DNA from: Bacillota bacterium
GTDB lineage: Bacteria; Bacillota; Clostridia; Acetivibrionales; DTU013
Assembly: GCA_023411645.1 (NCBI GenBank)
Contig: JAEYON010000168.1
Span: 1-16,134, forward strand
DNA length: 16,134 bases
Reading direction: 5' to 3'
Below, one piece after another: positions 8,101 to 15,301 of the stretch. The notes beneath the pieces were generated by a model that ran no database searches, had not been told where the DNA came from, and saw only the letters and a list, made by a program, of their open reading frames with translations. The translations under genes and the position numbers were made by a program. Position 1 is the first letter of the stretch. Every line of letters starts with the position of its first letter.

Positions 8101-8593
8101 AAAGAGAATGTTTTAAGTCTGTGCCGGTATCAACAACTGCAATGGTTACAATATCATTTCCATTTATGAGTTTCTCAGAAAGCTTTTGTGAAAAACTATC
8201 CGAGCTGATTCTTTTGATTCCCCATCCCTGGCTGACATCAGCAGCAAGCTCACTGGCAGGCTCACTGCAGACATGTCTAATATAATCGGGCTGCACATAC
8301 TCCATTTCACTAATGGTATCGTACGTCCCGTTATAGCATTTGAAATATATTTTCTTTTCGCTCCCAGCATCCGGATAATATTTAAACTCAATAACATCCT
8401 TCGCCTTCACTGATATGTATTCCTCTATGCCGGTATTGGGATCAGTATACTTCGCAATGATTCTGTCTGTCTGATTACCAGCAGTCATGTCAGCCATTGA
8501 CAATTGCATGTGGTCCGTTTTAATAGGACTTGTTGAAGTAAAAATAATGGTACAAATAAAAATCAAGGAAAAAGCAAAAATAATCTTTTTCAT
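5198..8593 (-). CDS. Secreted subtilisin-like (S8) protease with C-terminal SLH anchor
   Basis: A 1131-residue exported serine protease. A signal peptide (KKIIFAFSLIFICTIIFTST) is followed by a propeptide-like segment, then the S8 domain at about 120-395 with the complete triad: D155 in AVVDTGTD, H191 in HGTHVSG, S336 in GTSMSAP, plus oxyanion N273 in ASAGND. Residues about 400-1000 are beta-rich with Ig-like stretches (SFYIDNSLKKKIVV; DGDYTLQVKL) and no enzyme motif. The last 120 residues hold S-layer homology sequence (ITREEFCELVMNFYY; FKDTKNTDVLKLYSIGAIKGVGTGRFAPKDNIT), one clear repeat plus a partial one, so it probably binds cell-wall polymer. Start ATG at 8591-8593 chosen for GGAGG 7 bases upstream and because the signal peptide begins there. 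It follows the LRR/SLH gene by 63 bp. Substrate unknown; wall-protein processing is plausible. Confidence 0.92.
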   Translation of the reverse strand: MKKIIFAFSLIFICTIIFTSTSPIKTDHMQLSMADMTAGNQTDRIIAKYTDPNTGIEEYISVKAKDVIEFKYYPDAGSEKKIYFKCYNGTYDTISEMEYVQPDYIRHVCSEPASELAADVSQGWGIKRISSDSFSQKLSEKLINGNDIVTIAVVDTGTDLKHSLLRGRLVKGYDFVDDDNDPSNKDNDEEHGTHVSGIIAASTPENVKILPIRVLDNDGGYDYDISQGILYAVKSGADVINLSLGGPGYSPLMDIAINYALSKDVIIVASAGNDALDTKTMFPAQKKEIIVVSASNKDDDIALFSNYGDSVDVCAPGEDIFSSIPGNKYISEDGTSMSAPLVSAICAMLKLEDKGRSVAVVENILKTYTDDFGVPGWDKAFGEGIINMDSYFSDKSDFHLISPTNESSYCESVSVKYFVKNKNGANVSFYIDNSLKKKIVVQEDGYDMQTLSLKGIREGEHTLRVELTTADGIKTTESIGITKLAYNTSFELLDINNERVEGPLVYLNWMKDGRSGYLEVEDQKIQDNIVYMNLDMDSLLDKYDKIVVTASSDHYHSNNLDAPIYIKNIVSAGKKTFTPNSIQSVRVYEEIPFDLYGDGLSIPYNQVMFTPFIDGQYINMKLPIMKNFPGSSEFYIEQGSHKVTVMTPNYKSVVQLNGYGLNEVILTERENVKITVAGIKGAKDSSEENSLFYHVQKRGTLNISVFNGYANDEERSEYVGDGNYVVTMSRQVDGDIVNFKKFFTLNSAKSRRFNLLAGGMITNNFIVDYSDSTLNVNLYFQDAYDNIVTGFWLKQGESLENLHPDVVLKGKSHSYAGSAIQANIPGVDAYGYTFSGQSIPDGDYTLQVKLESPIPIYKSQLTDMPVKIKDGRFVLPKNNTKPQAIEQTVVTAVNKFETAELNLKNLFKDADTDKLFYRVNKGYVQNDKFYLETSNVGIQEVKITAMDYKGGSAGVQLFVLATDGLIFYFPEPDQDELISLNGARTDVVGELLDAYNNNLIISKIAGSYNQNITREEFCELVMNFYYVAGGKEISKLPKNPFKDTKNTDVLKLYSIGAIKGVGTGRFAPKDNITYLQASEAIAAVVKNLKPDANWKGSGDKMDPKVPVSRENALVMVNRAYNEFFKENEKGQ

Positions 8594-8656
8594 ACATGTA
8601 CCTCCAAAGCTTGGCATATGTTACTTTTACCATCCTGTTTTCAGTATTTTGTGGTT

Positions 8657-10039
8657 CTATTTTATCGTAAAGTCTTTTTCCTCAAGCTGGTCATATATGT
8701 CTTTAACAGGCGAAAAATCAGTTATTGGGTTATAACCCAGCTTTAGTGTTTTTAGATTTGTCAATCCTGAAAGAGGAGTAATGTCACTGATATTATTAAA
8801 TGTTAAAGCTAAATAGTTCAGGTTTTTCATAGATGACAATGGTGTTAAATCGCTTATATTGTTTAGTTGTAAATTAAGCCGTCTTAAATTTGTGAGATTC
8901 TCAATAGACTTGATATCATTCAGTTCGAGATCAAGTAATGATAATGTCTCTAAATTGGTCAGATTAGCTATAGGTCTTATATCTTTGACAAAATTGTTTC
9001 CAAGTCCTAGAAGTTGAAGCTCTGTTAATGATTCCAGCGGCTTAATATCAGTTATCTCATTTCCCAGCAAGCTCAGATTTTTTAAATTGATTAGTTTACC
9101 AAGAGGATCAATATTGCTAATCTTGTTATAATCTATGAATAGAGTGGTAAGAAATCTAAGCTCTCTAATAGGCTCCAAATCAGTTACTTCATTAAATCCG
9201 ACAATTAGACCCTTAAGCCTTTTACATTCCTGTAGTCCTTCCAGAGATGTAATCCCCATTTTTTCGGCTTTAATTTCAACAATGTTCCTGATATCAGACG
9301 CAAACAGCGTACCTTCCCTCTTCCTGATCAATTCTCTGATGACCGCCTCCAAGGTTGGATCCTTGAACACTACCTGCTTGTCAATGATGAAACCTGACTC
9401 AATTGCTGCCAGTTCATCAACCACTCCTTCCTCATAAATGAGTTTGTCCAGCAATGATTGATCCGAATCTTTCATGAAAGTCGCAAGCGCATTTATCGTA
9501 ATACCGATAATATCATCTCTCAGGAATTCGCCCTTACTGCTGTAGTATGCTATCTCATCATTAGTTAGCAGCTCAATCTGCCTGGCTTTTATCAGACTGT
9601 CCCTGCTTTTGAAATCTCCCTTTGCATCACTATACCCCAAGGCTCGCAGAACAAATGTTACATATTGATCTACGGAAATAAATTGATTCGAGCCGAAAAG
9701 CTTTGCAGAAATGCCGGAGGTAAGACCGTTTTCATATAAATACCCTACATAATGGTCTGCCCATGGAGGAACATCTGAAAATGGATGTGAGTAATAACCT
9801 GTAGCAGCTTCATCCTCTTTTCCGATCATTCTAACCAGCATGGCTGCTGCTTCAGCACGAGTAGGCCTCCTGTCAAGTTCAAAGCCGGAGCTCCCCCCTG
9901 CAAACAACCCAAGATGTGATAATCTTTCTGCATTTTTTTCATTCTTAATAATTGTGCTGTCAGAAGAAATATTTTGTGAGAGTAAGAAAGAAAAAACAAA
10001 TACGCAAGCAAACAATAAAGTAATAGTCCGTATTTTCAT
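8657..10039 (-). CDS. Secreted SLH-anchored internalin-like leucine-rich-repeat protein
   Basis: A 460-residue exported protein. A signal peptide (KIRTITLLFACVFVFSFLLSQ, 2-22) leads into S-layer homology sequence at about 35-190 (RRPTRAEAAAMLVRMIG, 58-73; HPFSDVPPWADHYVGYLYENGLTSGIS, 85-111), which should attach it to the cell wall. Residues 224-262 (VVFKDPTLEAVIRELIRKREG) form an internalin-type cap, followed by eight 22-residue leucine-rich repeats (264-439) of the form LxxLxxLxLxxNxIxDIxPL and a short end cap. LRRs bind proteins or glycans; the ligand is unknown. Start ATG at 10037-10039 has GGAGG 6 bases upstream and a good promoter. It is the first gene of an operon with the SLH protease 63 bp downstream and is divergent from the xylanase. 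The two SLH proteins may act together at the wall. Confidence 0.9.
   Translation of the reverse strand: MKIRTITLLFACVFVFSFLLSQNISSDSTIIKNEKNAERLSHLGLFAGGSSGFELDRRPTRAEAAAMLVRMIGKEDEAATGYYSHPFSDVPPWADHYVGYLYENGLTSGISAKLFGSNQFISVDQYVTFVLRALGYSDAKGDFKSRDSLIKARQIELLTNDEIAYYSSKGEFLRDDIIGITINALATFMKDSDQSLLDKLIYEEGVVDELAAIESGFIIDKQVVFKDPTLEAVIRELIRKREGTLFASDIRNIVEIKAEKMGITSLEGLQECKRLKGLIVGFNEVTDLEPIRELRFLTTLFIDYNKISNIDPLGKLINLKNLSLLGNEITDIKPLESLTELQLLGLGNNFVKDIRPIANLTNLETLSLLDLELNDIKSIENLTNLRRLNLQLNNISDLTPLSSMKNLNYLALTFNNISDITPLSGLTNLKTLKLGYNPITDFSPVKDIYDQLEEKDFTIK
8723..9250 (-). repeat. Eight 66-bp leucine-rich-repeat units
   Basis: Coding repeat of exactly 22 codons, eight units with no indels, each ending NxI/V/L and starting the next with S/T/N-D-I/L-x-P. 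The fifth unit is the most divergent (NLETLSLLDLEL lacks the conserved asparagine). Units differ enough at the DNA level that this is not a recent expansion. Confidence 0.8.
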
Positions 10040-10085
10040 TACTATCCTCCATTATCCAACAGTAATTTTTTATTCTTTTTGTTTA

Positions 10086-10115
10086 ATTATATACTATTGA
10101 GTAAATTATCGTCAA
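10086..10115 (-). promoter_or_regulatory. SigA promoter of the LRR/protease operon
   Basis: Minus-strand TTGACG (10110-10115) and TATAAT (10086-10091) with an 18-base spacer, about 46 bases upstream of the LRR gene start. The -10 is perfect and the -35 matches 5 of 6. It faces away from the xylanase promoter in a 226-bp divergent gap; the remaining gap holds only a weak inverted repeat, ATTCG (10145-10149) against CGAAT (10160-10164). Confidence 0.6.
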
Positions 10116-10188
10116 TTATTCTGATTTTGTCCATATGCATTTTGATTCGTAGGAGTAGGCGAATGCCGCATACAACTAACTTGATTGT

Positions 10189-10217
10189 TTGATATAATTA
10201 TCCTTTTGTGCTACAAT
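10189..10217 (+). promoter_or_regulatory. SigA promoter of the xylanase gene
   Basis: TTGATA (10189-10194) and TACAAT (10212-10217) are separated by 17 bases, 49 bases upstream of the xylanase ATG. AAGGAGG (10250-10256) follows. An alternative -10 (TATAAT, 10193-10198) lacks a good -35. Confidence 0.55.
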
Positions 10218-10265
10218 TTTCTTAACAAGTTCAGCCTGTCAAAAAAGAAAAGGAGGTCAATTTTA

Positions 10266-11999
10266 ATGAATTCTCTTCACAATGGCATTCGGACCATTGC
10301 AAAGCTTATGATCATTACAATGGCAATTCTGCTTCAATCATGTGCACCAGCAGGTACAGCCAATGATGTGAAGCTGGAGGTATTAACACAGCCTGAGCCT
10401 ATAAAGGAGAAGACTGAAGATGTAATTTTCTTAAATGATTTCGAATCGGGCAGTTCTCTGACTCAGAACGGAGAGGCGGAGATAGCTCTGACGAAAGATT
10501 TTGCAGCATCCGGCACGGGCAGCCTCAGTGTAGCTCCGACTGCAGATAACAACTACAGCGGCGTAGCTCTGCGCAACGAAAATCTTGAGACACCGATGAT
10601 GCCCAGCGGTGAGTATAAGCTTACAGCCAAGGCATTGAGCGAAAAGGATGCGACCCTTGGAGTACGTGTGGAAACAAAGGATAGCGGCGGCAGAGATACC
10701 TACGGAAGCGTCGGCAGCACCAAGCCCAGGCTGGCGGCAGGCAAGTGGACGGATGTTTCGATGAAATTCACCGTACCTGCAGACCACCAGTCCGTTGTCT
10801 CTATTGTTTTCCACAATGATGATATGATACAGGGACTGAAGTTCTATCTGGATGATGTGAAGCTTGAGGTGTTAACACCGCCCGAGCCGATTGGGGAAAT
10901 CATAGTACCGAAATGGGATCTCAAGCTTTCCTCTATCGCAGCTACATATAAGGATCAGTTCGATATCGGCAACATCATGAGTGCCAATGAGACTACAAAC
11001 GCTGATACAACAGCCATGTTCAAGCATCACTATAATGTGGTGACTGCTGAAAATGATATGAAGCCACTGTATTTGAGCCCGCAGAAAGGCAGATACGTCT
11101 TTACAAATGCAGATGCACTGATAAACTGGGCGGAATCAAATAGTATAAAGGTACATGGACATACACTCGTATGGCACAGCCAATCAGCTTCATGGCTGAC
11201 TGCAGGAGAAGGCAACAAACCGCTCACCCGCGATGAGGCCAGAGAAAACATGAAGGATTATATTGATAATGTGGCAGGACATTTCAAAGACAAGGTAGTG
11301 TCATGGGATGTTGTCAATGAGGCTTTCGACGGTGGATCTAAGATCCCGACAGACTGGAAAACAGTTCTGCGCAAAAATTCACCATGGTATATCGCATATG
11401 AAAATGGTGCTGATAAGAGCAAGGGCGAAAGCGGCGCCGACTATATTTATGACGCATTTGTATTTGCCCGTCTTGCTGACCCCGGAGCAGTACTGTCCTA
11501 TAACGACTATAATGAGAATGAACCTTGGAAGCGCGAGGCTATGGCACTGATGGCTGAAGACCTTAACGCGAAATGGAAGACAGATCCGCGCAACACCCAG
11601 CCTGACCGCTTACTGGTAGAAGTACTTGGTATGCAAGCGCATTACTGGGTTGGCGATCTGGATGTCGAAACAATAGACGCGACCATAGAGCGTTTTGCAA
11701 AAGCAGGCGTAAAGGTCTATGTCACTGAACTGGACATCCCGGGTGGAACATATGCCAACCAGAAATCTTCTGCTCTCACCAAAGATGAAGAAATATATCA
11801 GGCTCAGCTTTATGCGAAGCTGTTCAATATTTATAAAAAACACGCCGACAGCATCGAGCGTGTTACGTTCTGGGGCAAGGCAGATTCACAGAGCTGGCGT
11901 GCCAACGGCAGCCCGGTTCTCTTCGACAAGACATTTACCGCCAAACCGTCATATTATGCTGTCGTCGATCCTGACGGATATCTGCTGAACCCGAACTGA
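10266..11999 (+). CDS. Lipoprotein GH10 endo-1,4-beta-xylanase with one N-terminal CBM
   Basis: A 577-residue secreted enzyme that cuts the beta-1,4-xylose backbone of xylan. A lipoprotein signal ends in LLQSC, making C26 the lipidated residue, so the enzyme should be tethered to the membrane. Residues about 52-205 form a CBM22/CBM4_9-like carbohydrate-binding module (FLNDFESGS to YLDDVKLEVLT). The GH10 domain spans about 217-577: KVHGHTLVWHSQ (295-306), acid/base E352 in DVVNEAF, NDYNEN (413-418), QAHYW (457-461) and nucleophile E488 in VTELDIPGG. The FWGKADSQSW motif (535-544) departs slightly from the usual FWGxTD. The start ATG at 10266 is 9 bases after AAGGAGG and begins the lipoprotein signal; a reading from 10185 adds 27 residues ahead of it. 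A second copy of the CBM tail (DVKLEVLTxPEPI) lies right after the lipobox. Confidence 0.95.
   Translation: MNSLHNGIRTIAKLMIITMAILLQSCAPAGTANDVKLEVLTQPEPIKEKTEDVIFLNDFESGSSLTQNGEAEIALTKDFAASGTGSLSVAPTADNNYSGVALRNENLETPMMPSGEYKLTAKALSEKDATLGVRVETKDSGGRDTYGSVGSTKPRLAAGKWTDVSMKFTVPADHQSVVSIVFHNDDMIQGLKFYLDDVKLEVLTPPEPIGEIIVPKWDLKLSSIAATYKDQFDIGNIMSANETTNADTTAMFKHHYNVVTAENDMKPLYLSPQKGRYVFTNADALINWAESNSIKVHGHTLVWHSQSASWLTAGEGNKPLTRDEARENMKDYIDNVAGHFKDKVVSWDVVNEAFDGGSKIPTDWKTVLRKNSPWYIAYENGADKSKGESGADYIYDAFVFARLADPGAVLSYNDYNENEPWKREAMALMAEDLNAKWKTDPRNTQPDRLLVEVLGMQAHYWVGDLDVETIDATIERFAKAGVKVYVTELDIPGGTYANQKSSALTKDEEIYQAQLYAKLFNIYKKHADSIERVTFWGKADSQSWRANGSPVLFDKTFTAKPSYYAVVDPDGYLLNPN
10362..10403 (+). 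repeat. Duplicated CBM-tail segment, copy 1 (orphan)
   Basis: Residues 33-46 (NDVKLEVLTQPEPI) nearly repeat residues 196-209 (DDVKLEVLTPPEPI), which form the last strand and linker of the CBM. At the DNA level the two are about 80% identical over 42 bases, the second lying at 10851-10892. Copy 1 has no CBM in front of it; it follows the lipobox after six residues. Confidence 0.8.
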
Positions 12000-12079
12000 A
12001 AGAATCCATACAGCGATGTAGTAGAAAGTAAAGAAGAGCGCGTTTTGCTTTGCAAGCGTACTTAATTTAAAGCAAATAA

Positions 12080-12107
12080 TAAAGAGCTTGATAAATCAAG
12101 CTCTTTA
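12080..12107 (-). terminator. Hairpin terminator after tRNA-Tyr
   Basis: A perfect 12-bp stem, TAAAGAGCTTGA / TCAAGCTCTTTA, with a 4-base loop lies 8 bases past the tRNA CCA end. On the minus strand it is followed by a T-rich run (TTATTTGCTTT). It may also stop xylanase transcripts from the other side, though the plus side is less T-rich. The 80 bases between the xylanase stop and this hairpin hold nothing else convincing. Confidence 0.65.
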
Positions 12108-12115
12108 TACATATT

Positions 12116-12200
12116 TGGTGGAGGGAGATGGATTTGAACCATCGAAGTCACTGACAACAGATTTACAGTCTGCCCCCTTTGGCCACTCGGGAACCCCTCC
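12116..12200 (-). tRNA. tRNA-Tyr (anticodon GUA)
   Basis: An 85-nt class II tRNA with long variable arm. The 7-bp acceptor stem pairs GGAGGGG with TCCCTCC (one G-T), the anticodon stem-loop is CAGACTGTAAATCTG with anticodon GTA, and the T-arm carries GGTTCAAATCC. The CCA end is encoded (12116-12118). It stands alone with its own promoter and terminator. Confidence 0.95.
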
Positions 12201-12237
12201 GTACTTCATTTGCGGCGTTTTGACCGGCGCAAGTTAT

Positions 12238-12266
12238 ATAATACAATAGCACGCCCGCCTTGTCAA
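12238..12266 (-). promoter_or_regulatory. SigA promoter of tRNA-Tyr
   Basis: Minus-strand TTGACA (12261-12266) and TATTAT (12238-12243) with an ideal 17-base spacer, about 38 bases ahead of the tRNA 5' end. Confidence 0.7.
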
Positions 12267-12278
12267 GTAGAAAATCAT

Positions 12279-12342
12279 AGTATGCAATAAAGCACTCAAC
12301 AATGCCCCGTAAGCCTTGTTGAGCGCTTTTTTATTGCATACT
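12279..12342 (-). terminator. Long hairpin terminator after the acyl-CoA ligase gene
   Basis: A large inverted repeat begins 4 bases after the ligase stop codon. The arms AGTATGCAATAAA and TTTATTGCATACT enclose a second paired block (GCGCTCAACAA / TTGTTGAGTGC) and a 14-base loop. The outer arms are AT-rich, so the structure can serve as a terminator for either strand and separates the ligase from the tRNA unit. Confidence 0.65.
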
Positions 12343-12346
12343 GATA

Positions 12347-14068
12347 TTATTTTTTGTCAATATTCTTGTCGATTGCAAAGCGAAGAATCTTTCGGGAAGT
12401 ATTCTTCTGGAATTCTTCATTCCGTATTTTGACCATTTTTACCGCCTTGTATGAGACCATCCTGCTGTTGACCTTCTTGATCTCTTCGTTAAAATAGGCC
12501 TCAACATCTTCGATCCCCCTGGTTTTTAACGCTTCAAAATCCGGGAAGATCTCGGCAACAATGACTTCCTTGTCAATATTTTTATTTATTTCGCTTTCAC
12601 CTGCATAAACAACAGACTCGGATACCCCGAATATCCTTGATATCTCATTTTCGATTTCCTCAGGGTATATATTTTTGCCGTTGCTCAGGATTATGATATT
12701 CTTCAGCCGTCCGGTTATGTATAGCCAGCCATCTTCGTCCAGCTTTCCATAATCGCCCGTCTTGAAATAGCCTTCCTCGTCAAATGCTCTTGCAGTTGCT
12801 TCAGGGTCATTATAATAGCCAAGCATGACATTGGGCCCCTTGACGCAGATCTCTCCTTCACCGTTTTCGTCCGGATCCTTGATTTTTACCAATTCACCGA
12901 TGATCGGCAAGCCAACGCTTCCTTTTTTCTGATATTTGTTTCTGTTGCAGGAGATCAGAGGCGCACATTCGGTAATGCCGTATCCGTTGAGGATGGTGAT
13001 GCCAAGGGAGCTAAAAGTGTCGATGATATCCTGATTTAGCGCGGCGCCGCCGCAGATAATCATTTCAAGCTTGCCTCCAAAGGATGCCAGCACACTCTTA
13101 AAAAAGACTCGCCGCAAATCGATGCCGCATTTGCGCAAGGTATCGCTGACTTTCATCATGGTGCGAAGTGTTTTTGCCTTACCGCTTTTTTCAGCGGCAG
13201 CCCATATTTTCTTGTAAAGCGTCTCCACAAATAAAGGGACCAGGACCAGATGTGTCGGCTGCTGCTCCTTCATTTCATTGGCAATGTGTTTTAAGCCGCT
13301 GGAAACATAAATCTCAGAGCCTTGTGCATAATGTCCGACAAAGTTCACTGTAGAGCCGAAGGTGTGGTGCGGTGGAAGCACGTTGAGCGTTTTTGGCGTA
13401 ATTTCGAACAGGTACATGCCCTGTGTCATATCAGTGACAATATTCTTCTGTGATAGCATAACGCCTTTGCCTTTTCCTGTAGTGCCCGAAGTAAAGACAA
13501 TGGTGGCAAGACGCTCTGTATCTATTTCGTAGTCATAGTAAGAGTTGTCGCCGGCAGCATACCGTTCAGCGCCCTTGACAGTAATCTCTGAAAGCTTCAG
13601 TGCGCCTTCCGATTTTGGCTCGCCCATACATATAAGGGTTTTTAATGTTGGAACGTCACCTCTGAGCTCTTCAATTTTTGCTTCAATTAGCGGGCTGTAA
13701 AATATAAATTCACATTGTGCGGCATTCAAGATACTGACAATCTCATCCGACGGAAGATCCTTGTCGATCGGAACGACCACAGAGCCAATTGACATAAGAC
13801 AAAAGTAAGAACATATCCATTCGAATGAGCTCTCACCGATAAGTGCTATGTGCTTATTCCGGCAACCTAATGAAATCAACTCCGTCCCCATATCGCGAAT
13901 ATGGTCTCTGGCTTGTGCATAGGTCACTTTCACGGTCTCAGCATCCTTGGGGTTGTGTTTGTAGGAAATTGCAACTCTGTCGGGATATTTCTTCGCAACA
14001 TTTTCTGTCATGATCCTGAAATCTTCAAAGACCGTTGTTTCATAAAGCGGATATTTCCTGTCTGCCAT
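12347..14068 (-). CDS. AMP-forming acyl-CoA synthetase (long-chain fatty acid-CoA ligase type)
   Basis: A 573-residue member of the ANL superfamily, which activates a carboxylic acid with ATP and joins it to CoA or another acceptor. The phosphate loop is FTSGTTGKGKGVML (192-205), followed by NGYGITECAP (361-370), the adenine/ribose-binding YFKTGDYG (434-441), the hinge ITGRLKNIIILSNGKNIYPEEIE (451-473) and a C-terminal lysine K560 in NTSRKILR. Length and motif spacing fit the long-chain acyl-CoA ligase branch, but some relatives load acyl-carrier proteins, so the substrate is not fixed. No signal or membrane segment is obvious. Start ATG at 14066-14068 has GAGG 7 bases upstream. It follows uxuA by 131 bp and ends in a strong hairpin; its link to sugar-acid catabolism is unclear. 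Confidence 0.88.
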   Translation of the reverse strand: MADRKYPLYETTVFEDFRIMTENVAKKYPDRVAISYKHNPKDAETVKVTYAQARDHIRDMGTELISLGCRNKHIALIGESSFEWICSYFCLMSIGSVVVPIDKDLPSDEIVSILNAAQCEFIFYSPLIEAKIEELRGDVPTLKTLICMGEPKSEGALKLSEITVKGAERYAAGDNSYYDYEIDTERLATIVFTSGTTGKGKGVMLSQKNIVTDMTQGMYLFEITPKTLNVLPPHHTFGSTVNFVGHYAQGSEIYVSSGLKHIANEMKEQQPTHLVLVPLFVETLYKKIWAAAEKSGKAKTLRTMMKVSDTLRKCGIDLRRVFFKSVLASFGGKLEMIICGGAALNQDIIDTFSSLGITILNGYGITECAPLISCNRNKYQKKGSVGLPIIGELVKIKDPDENGEGEICVKGPNVMLGYYNDPEATARAFDEEGYFKTGDYGKLDEDGWLYITGRLKNIIILSNGKNIYPEEIENEISRIFGVSESVVYAGESEINKNIDKEVIVAEIFPDFEALKTRGIEDVEAYFNEEIKKVNSRMVSYKAVKMVKIRNEEFQKNTSRKILRFAIDKNIDKK

Positions 14069-14094
14069 GATAGTACCTCGCTCCCTGTCATGAT

Positions 14095-14105
14095 TTACCA
14101 GGTAA
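14095..14105. promoter_or_regulatory. Short palindrome TTACC-A-GGTAA upstream of the acyl-CoA ligase
   Basis: An 11-base interrupted palindrome 26 bases before the ligase start codon, where an operator could block translation or transcription. No known regulator consensus recognised. Confidence 0.25.
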
Positions 14106-14161
14106 TGATCCTACACCATTGTTTTCGTATATTGTTTGGATCTACCATGAAAAACCTGATA

Positions 14162-14175
14162 CATTAATATTAATG
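14162..14175. promoter_or_regulatory. Perfect 14-bp palindrome between uxuA and the acyl-CoA ligase
   Basis: CATTAATATTAATG reads the same on both strands. It sits 24 bases past the uxuA stop and about 94 bases before the ligase start. A weak minus-strand promoter (TTGCTA, 17 bases, TAATAT) would overlap it, which would fit an operator, but AT-rich palindromes also arise by chance. Confidence 0.3.
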
Positions 14176-14199
14176 CTTCTTGAAAGGAATAGCAAGCAC

Positions 14200-15276
14200 T
14201 TATCTGCGCTTCATTTTCCCGATTGCCTCCCAAAGTCCGTTAAGGTATGCGATTCCAAGCGCTCTGTCATAAAGGCCATACCCCGGTCTGGCTTTTTCAT
14301 TCCAGATCATTCTGCCATGATCCGGACGCATATACCCGTCAAAGCCGACATCGTGATAAGCCTTCATGATCTCGAACATATCAAAGGATCCGTCTGAGGA
14401 CAGATGCGAGGTCTCATGGAAATGTCTTGCTCCGACAAACTTTATATTACGCATATGAGCAAAGTGGATCCTTCCCATAGACCCAAAATGTCTAACAATC
14501 TCGGGAATGTTATTCTCAGGATTGGCCCCCAGAGAACCGCTGCAAAGCGTCAGCCCGTTATATGGGCTGTCAACCAGCTTTACAAGCCTGTCAAGGTTTT
14601 CTCTTCCCGTCACGATCCTCGGCAGGCCAAATACACTCCATGGCGGGTCATCAGGATGAATGGCCATTTTCACATCCGCTTTTTCACAAACCGGTATGAT
14701 CTGTTCAAGAAAGTACTTCAAATTATCAAACAACCTGTCTTCATCTATGGTTTTGTACTGTTCCAAAACTGTTTTCAGTTCCTTCAGTCTTTGCGGTTCC
14801 CATCCCGGCAGAGAAAAGCCATTTGAGCCGTCTGCAAAGCTTTCAACGAGCTTCAAAGGATCGGCAGCTTCTATTTCATCATTGTTATAGTATAGGACAC
14901 TTGAGCCGTCTGGCAGTTCTTTGGCGAGGTCCGTTCTAAGCCAGTCGAAGACAGGCATGAAATTATAACAAATCACTTTCACACCTGCATTCCCCAGATT
15001 TACTATCGTTTGAATATAGTTCTCAATATATCTGTCTCTGGAGGGAAGTCCAAGCTTAATATCTTCATGTATATTAACGCTTTCAATCACTTCCAGCTCA
15101 AGCCCATGGTCTGTAATTTTTTCCCTGTATTTCTGGATCCTATCTATGGGCCAGACTTCACCAGCCGGAATATCAGCCAATGTCCCGACAATTCCGGAAA
15201 CTCCCGGGATCTGACGAATCTGCTCCAGCGTTACACTATCATCATTCTCATTAAACCACCTGAAGGTCATTTTCAT
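14200..15276 (-). CDS. uxuA: Mannonate dehydratase
   Basis: A 358-residue enzyme that dehydrates D-mannonate to 2-keto-3-deoxy-D-gluconate in cytoplasmic glucuronate breakdown. The family pattern is clear throughout: MTFRWFNENDDSVTLEQIRQIPGV (3-26), the IPAGEVWP segment (36-43), ICYNFMPVFDW (102-112), and metal-site residues H207 in IHPDDPPW, C245 in LCSGSLG, H272/H274 in IHFAHMRN and D319 in RPDHGRM. Length is normal. Start ATG at 15274-15276 with GGAG about 8 bases upstream; an alternative ATG two codons later is equally in frame. Upstream by 102 bp is a Gfo/Idh/MocA oxidoreductase, a frequent companion that may act on a related sugar acid. Glucuronic acid is a common side group of xylan, matching the xylanase nearby. 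Confidence 0.95.
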   Translation of the reverse strand: MKMTFRWFNENDDSVTLEQIRQIPGVSGIVGTLADIPAGEVWPIDRIQKYREKITDHGLELEVIESVNIHEDIKLGLPSRDRYIENYIQTIVNLGNAGVKVICYNFMPVFDWLRTDLAKELPDGSSVLYYNNDEIEAADPLKLVESFADGSNGFSLPGWEPQRLKELKTVLEQYKTIDEDRLFDNLKYFLEQIIPVCEKADVKMAIHPDDPPWSVFGLPRIVTGRENLDRLVKLVDSPYNGLTLCSGSLGANPENNIPEIVRHFGSMGRIHFAHMRNIKFVGARHFHETSHLSSDGSFDMFEIMKAYHDVGFDGYMRPDHGRMIWNEKARPGYGLYDRALGIAYLNGLWEAIGKMKRR

Positions 15277-15301
15277 ATCATTGTCTCCGTCCGCTCAAAT
15301 A

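Noticed and set aside
10185..10265. Upstream 27-codon extension of the xylanase
   Set aside because: It overlaps the promoter and the AAGGAGG site and would bury the lipoprotein signal; the ATG at 10266 fits far better.
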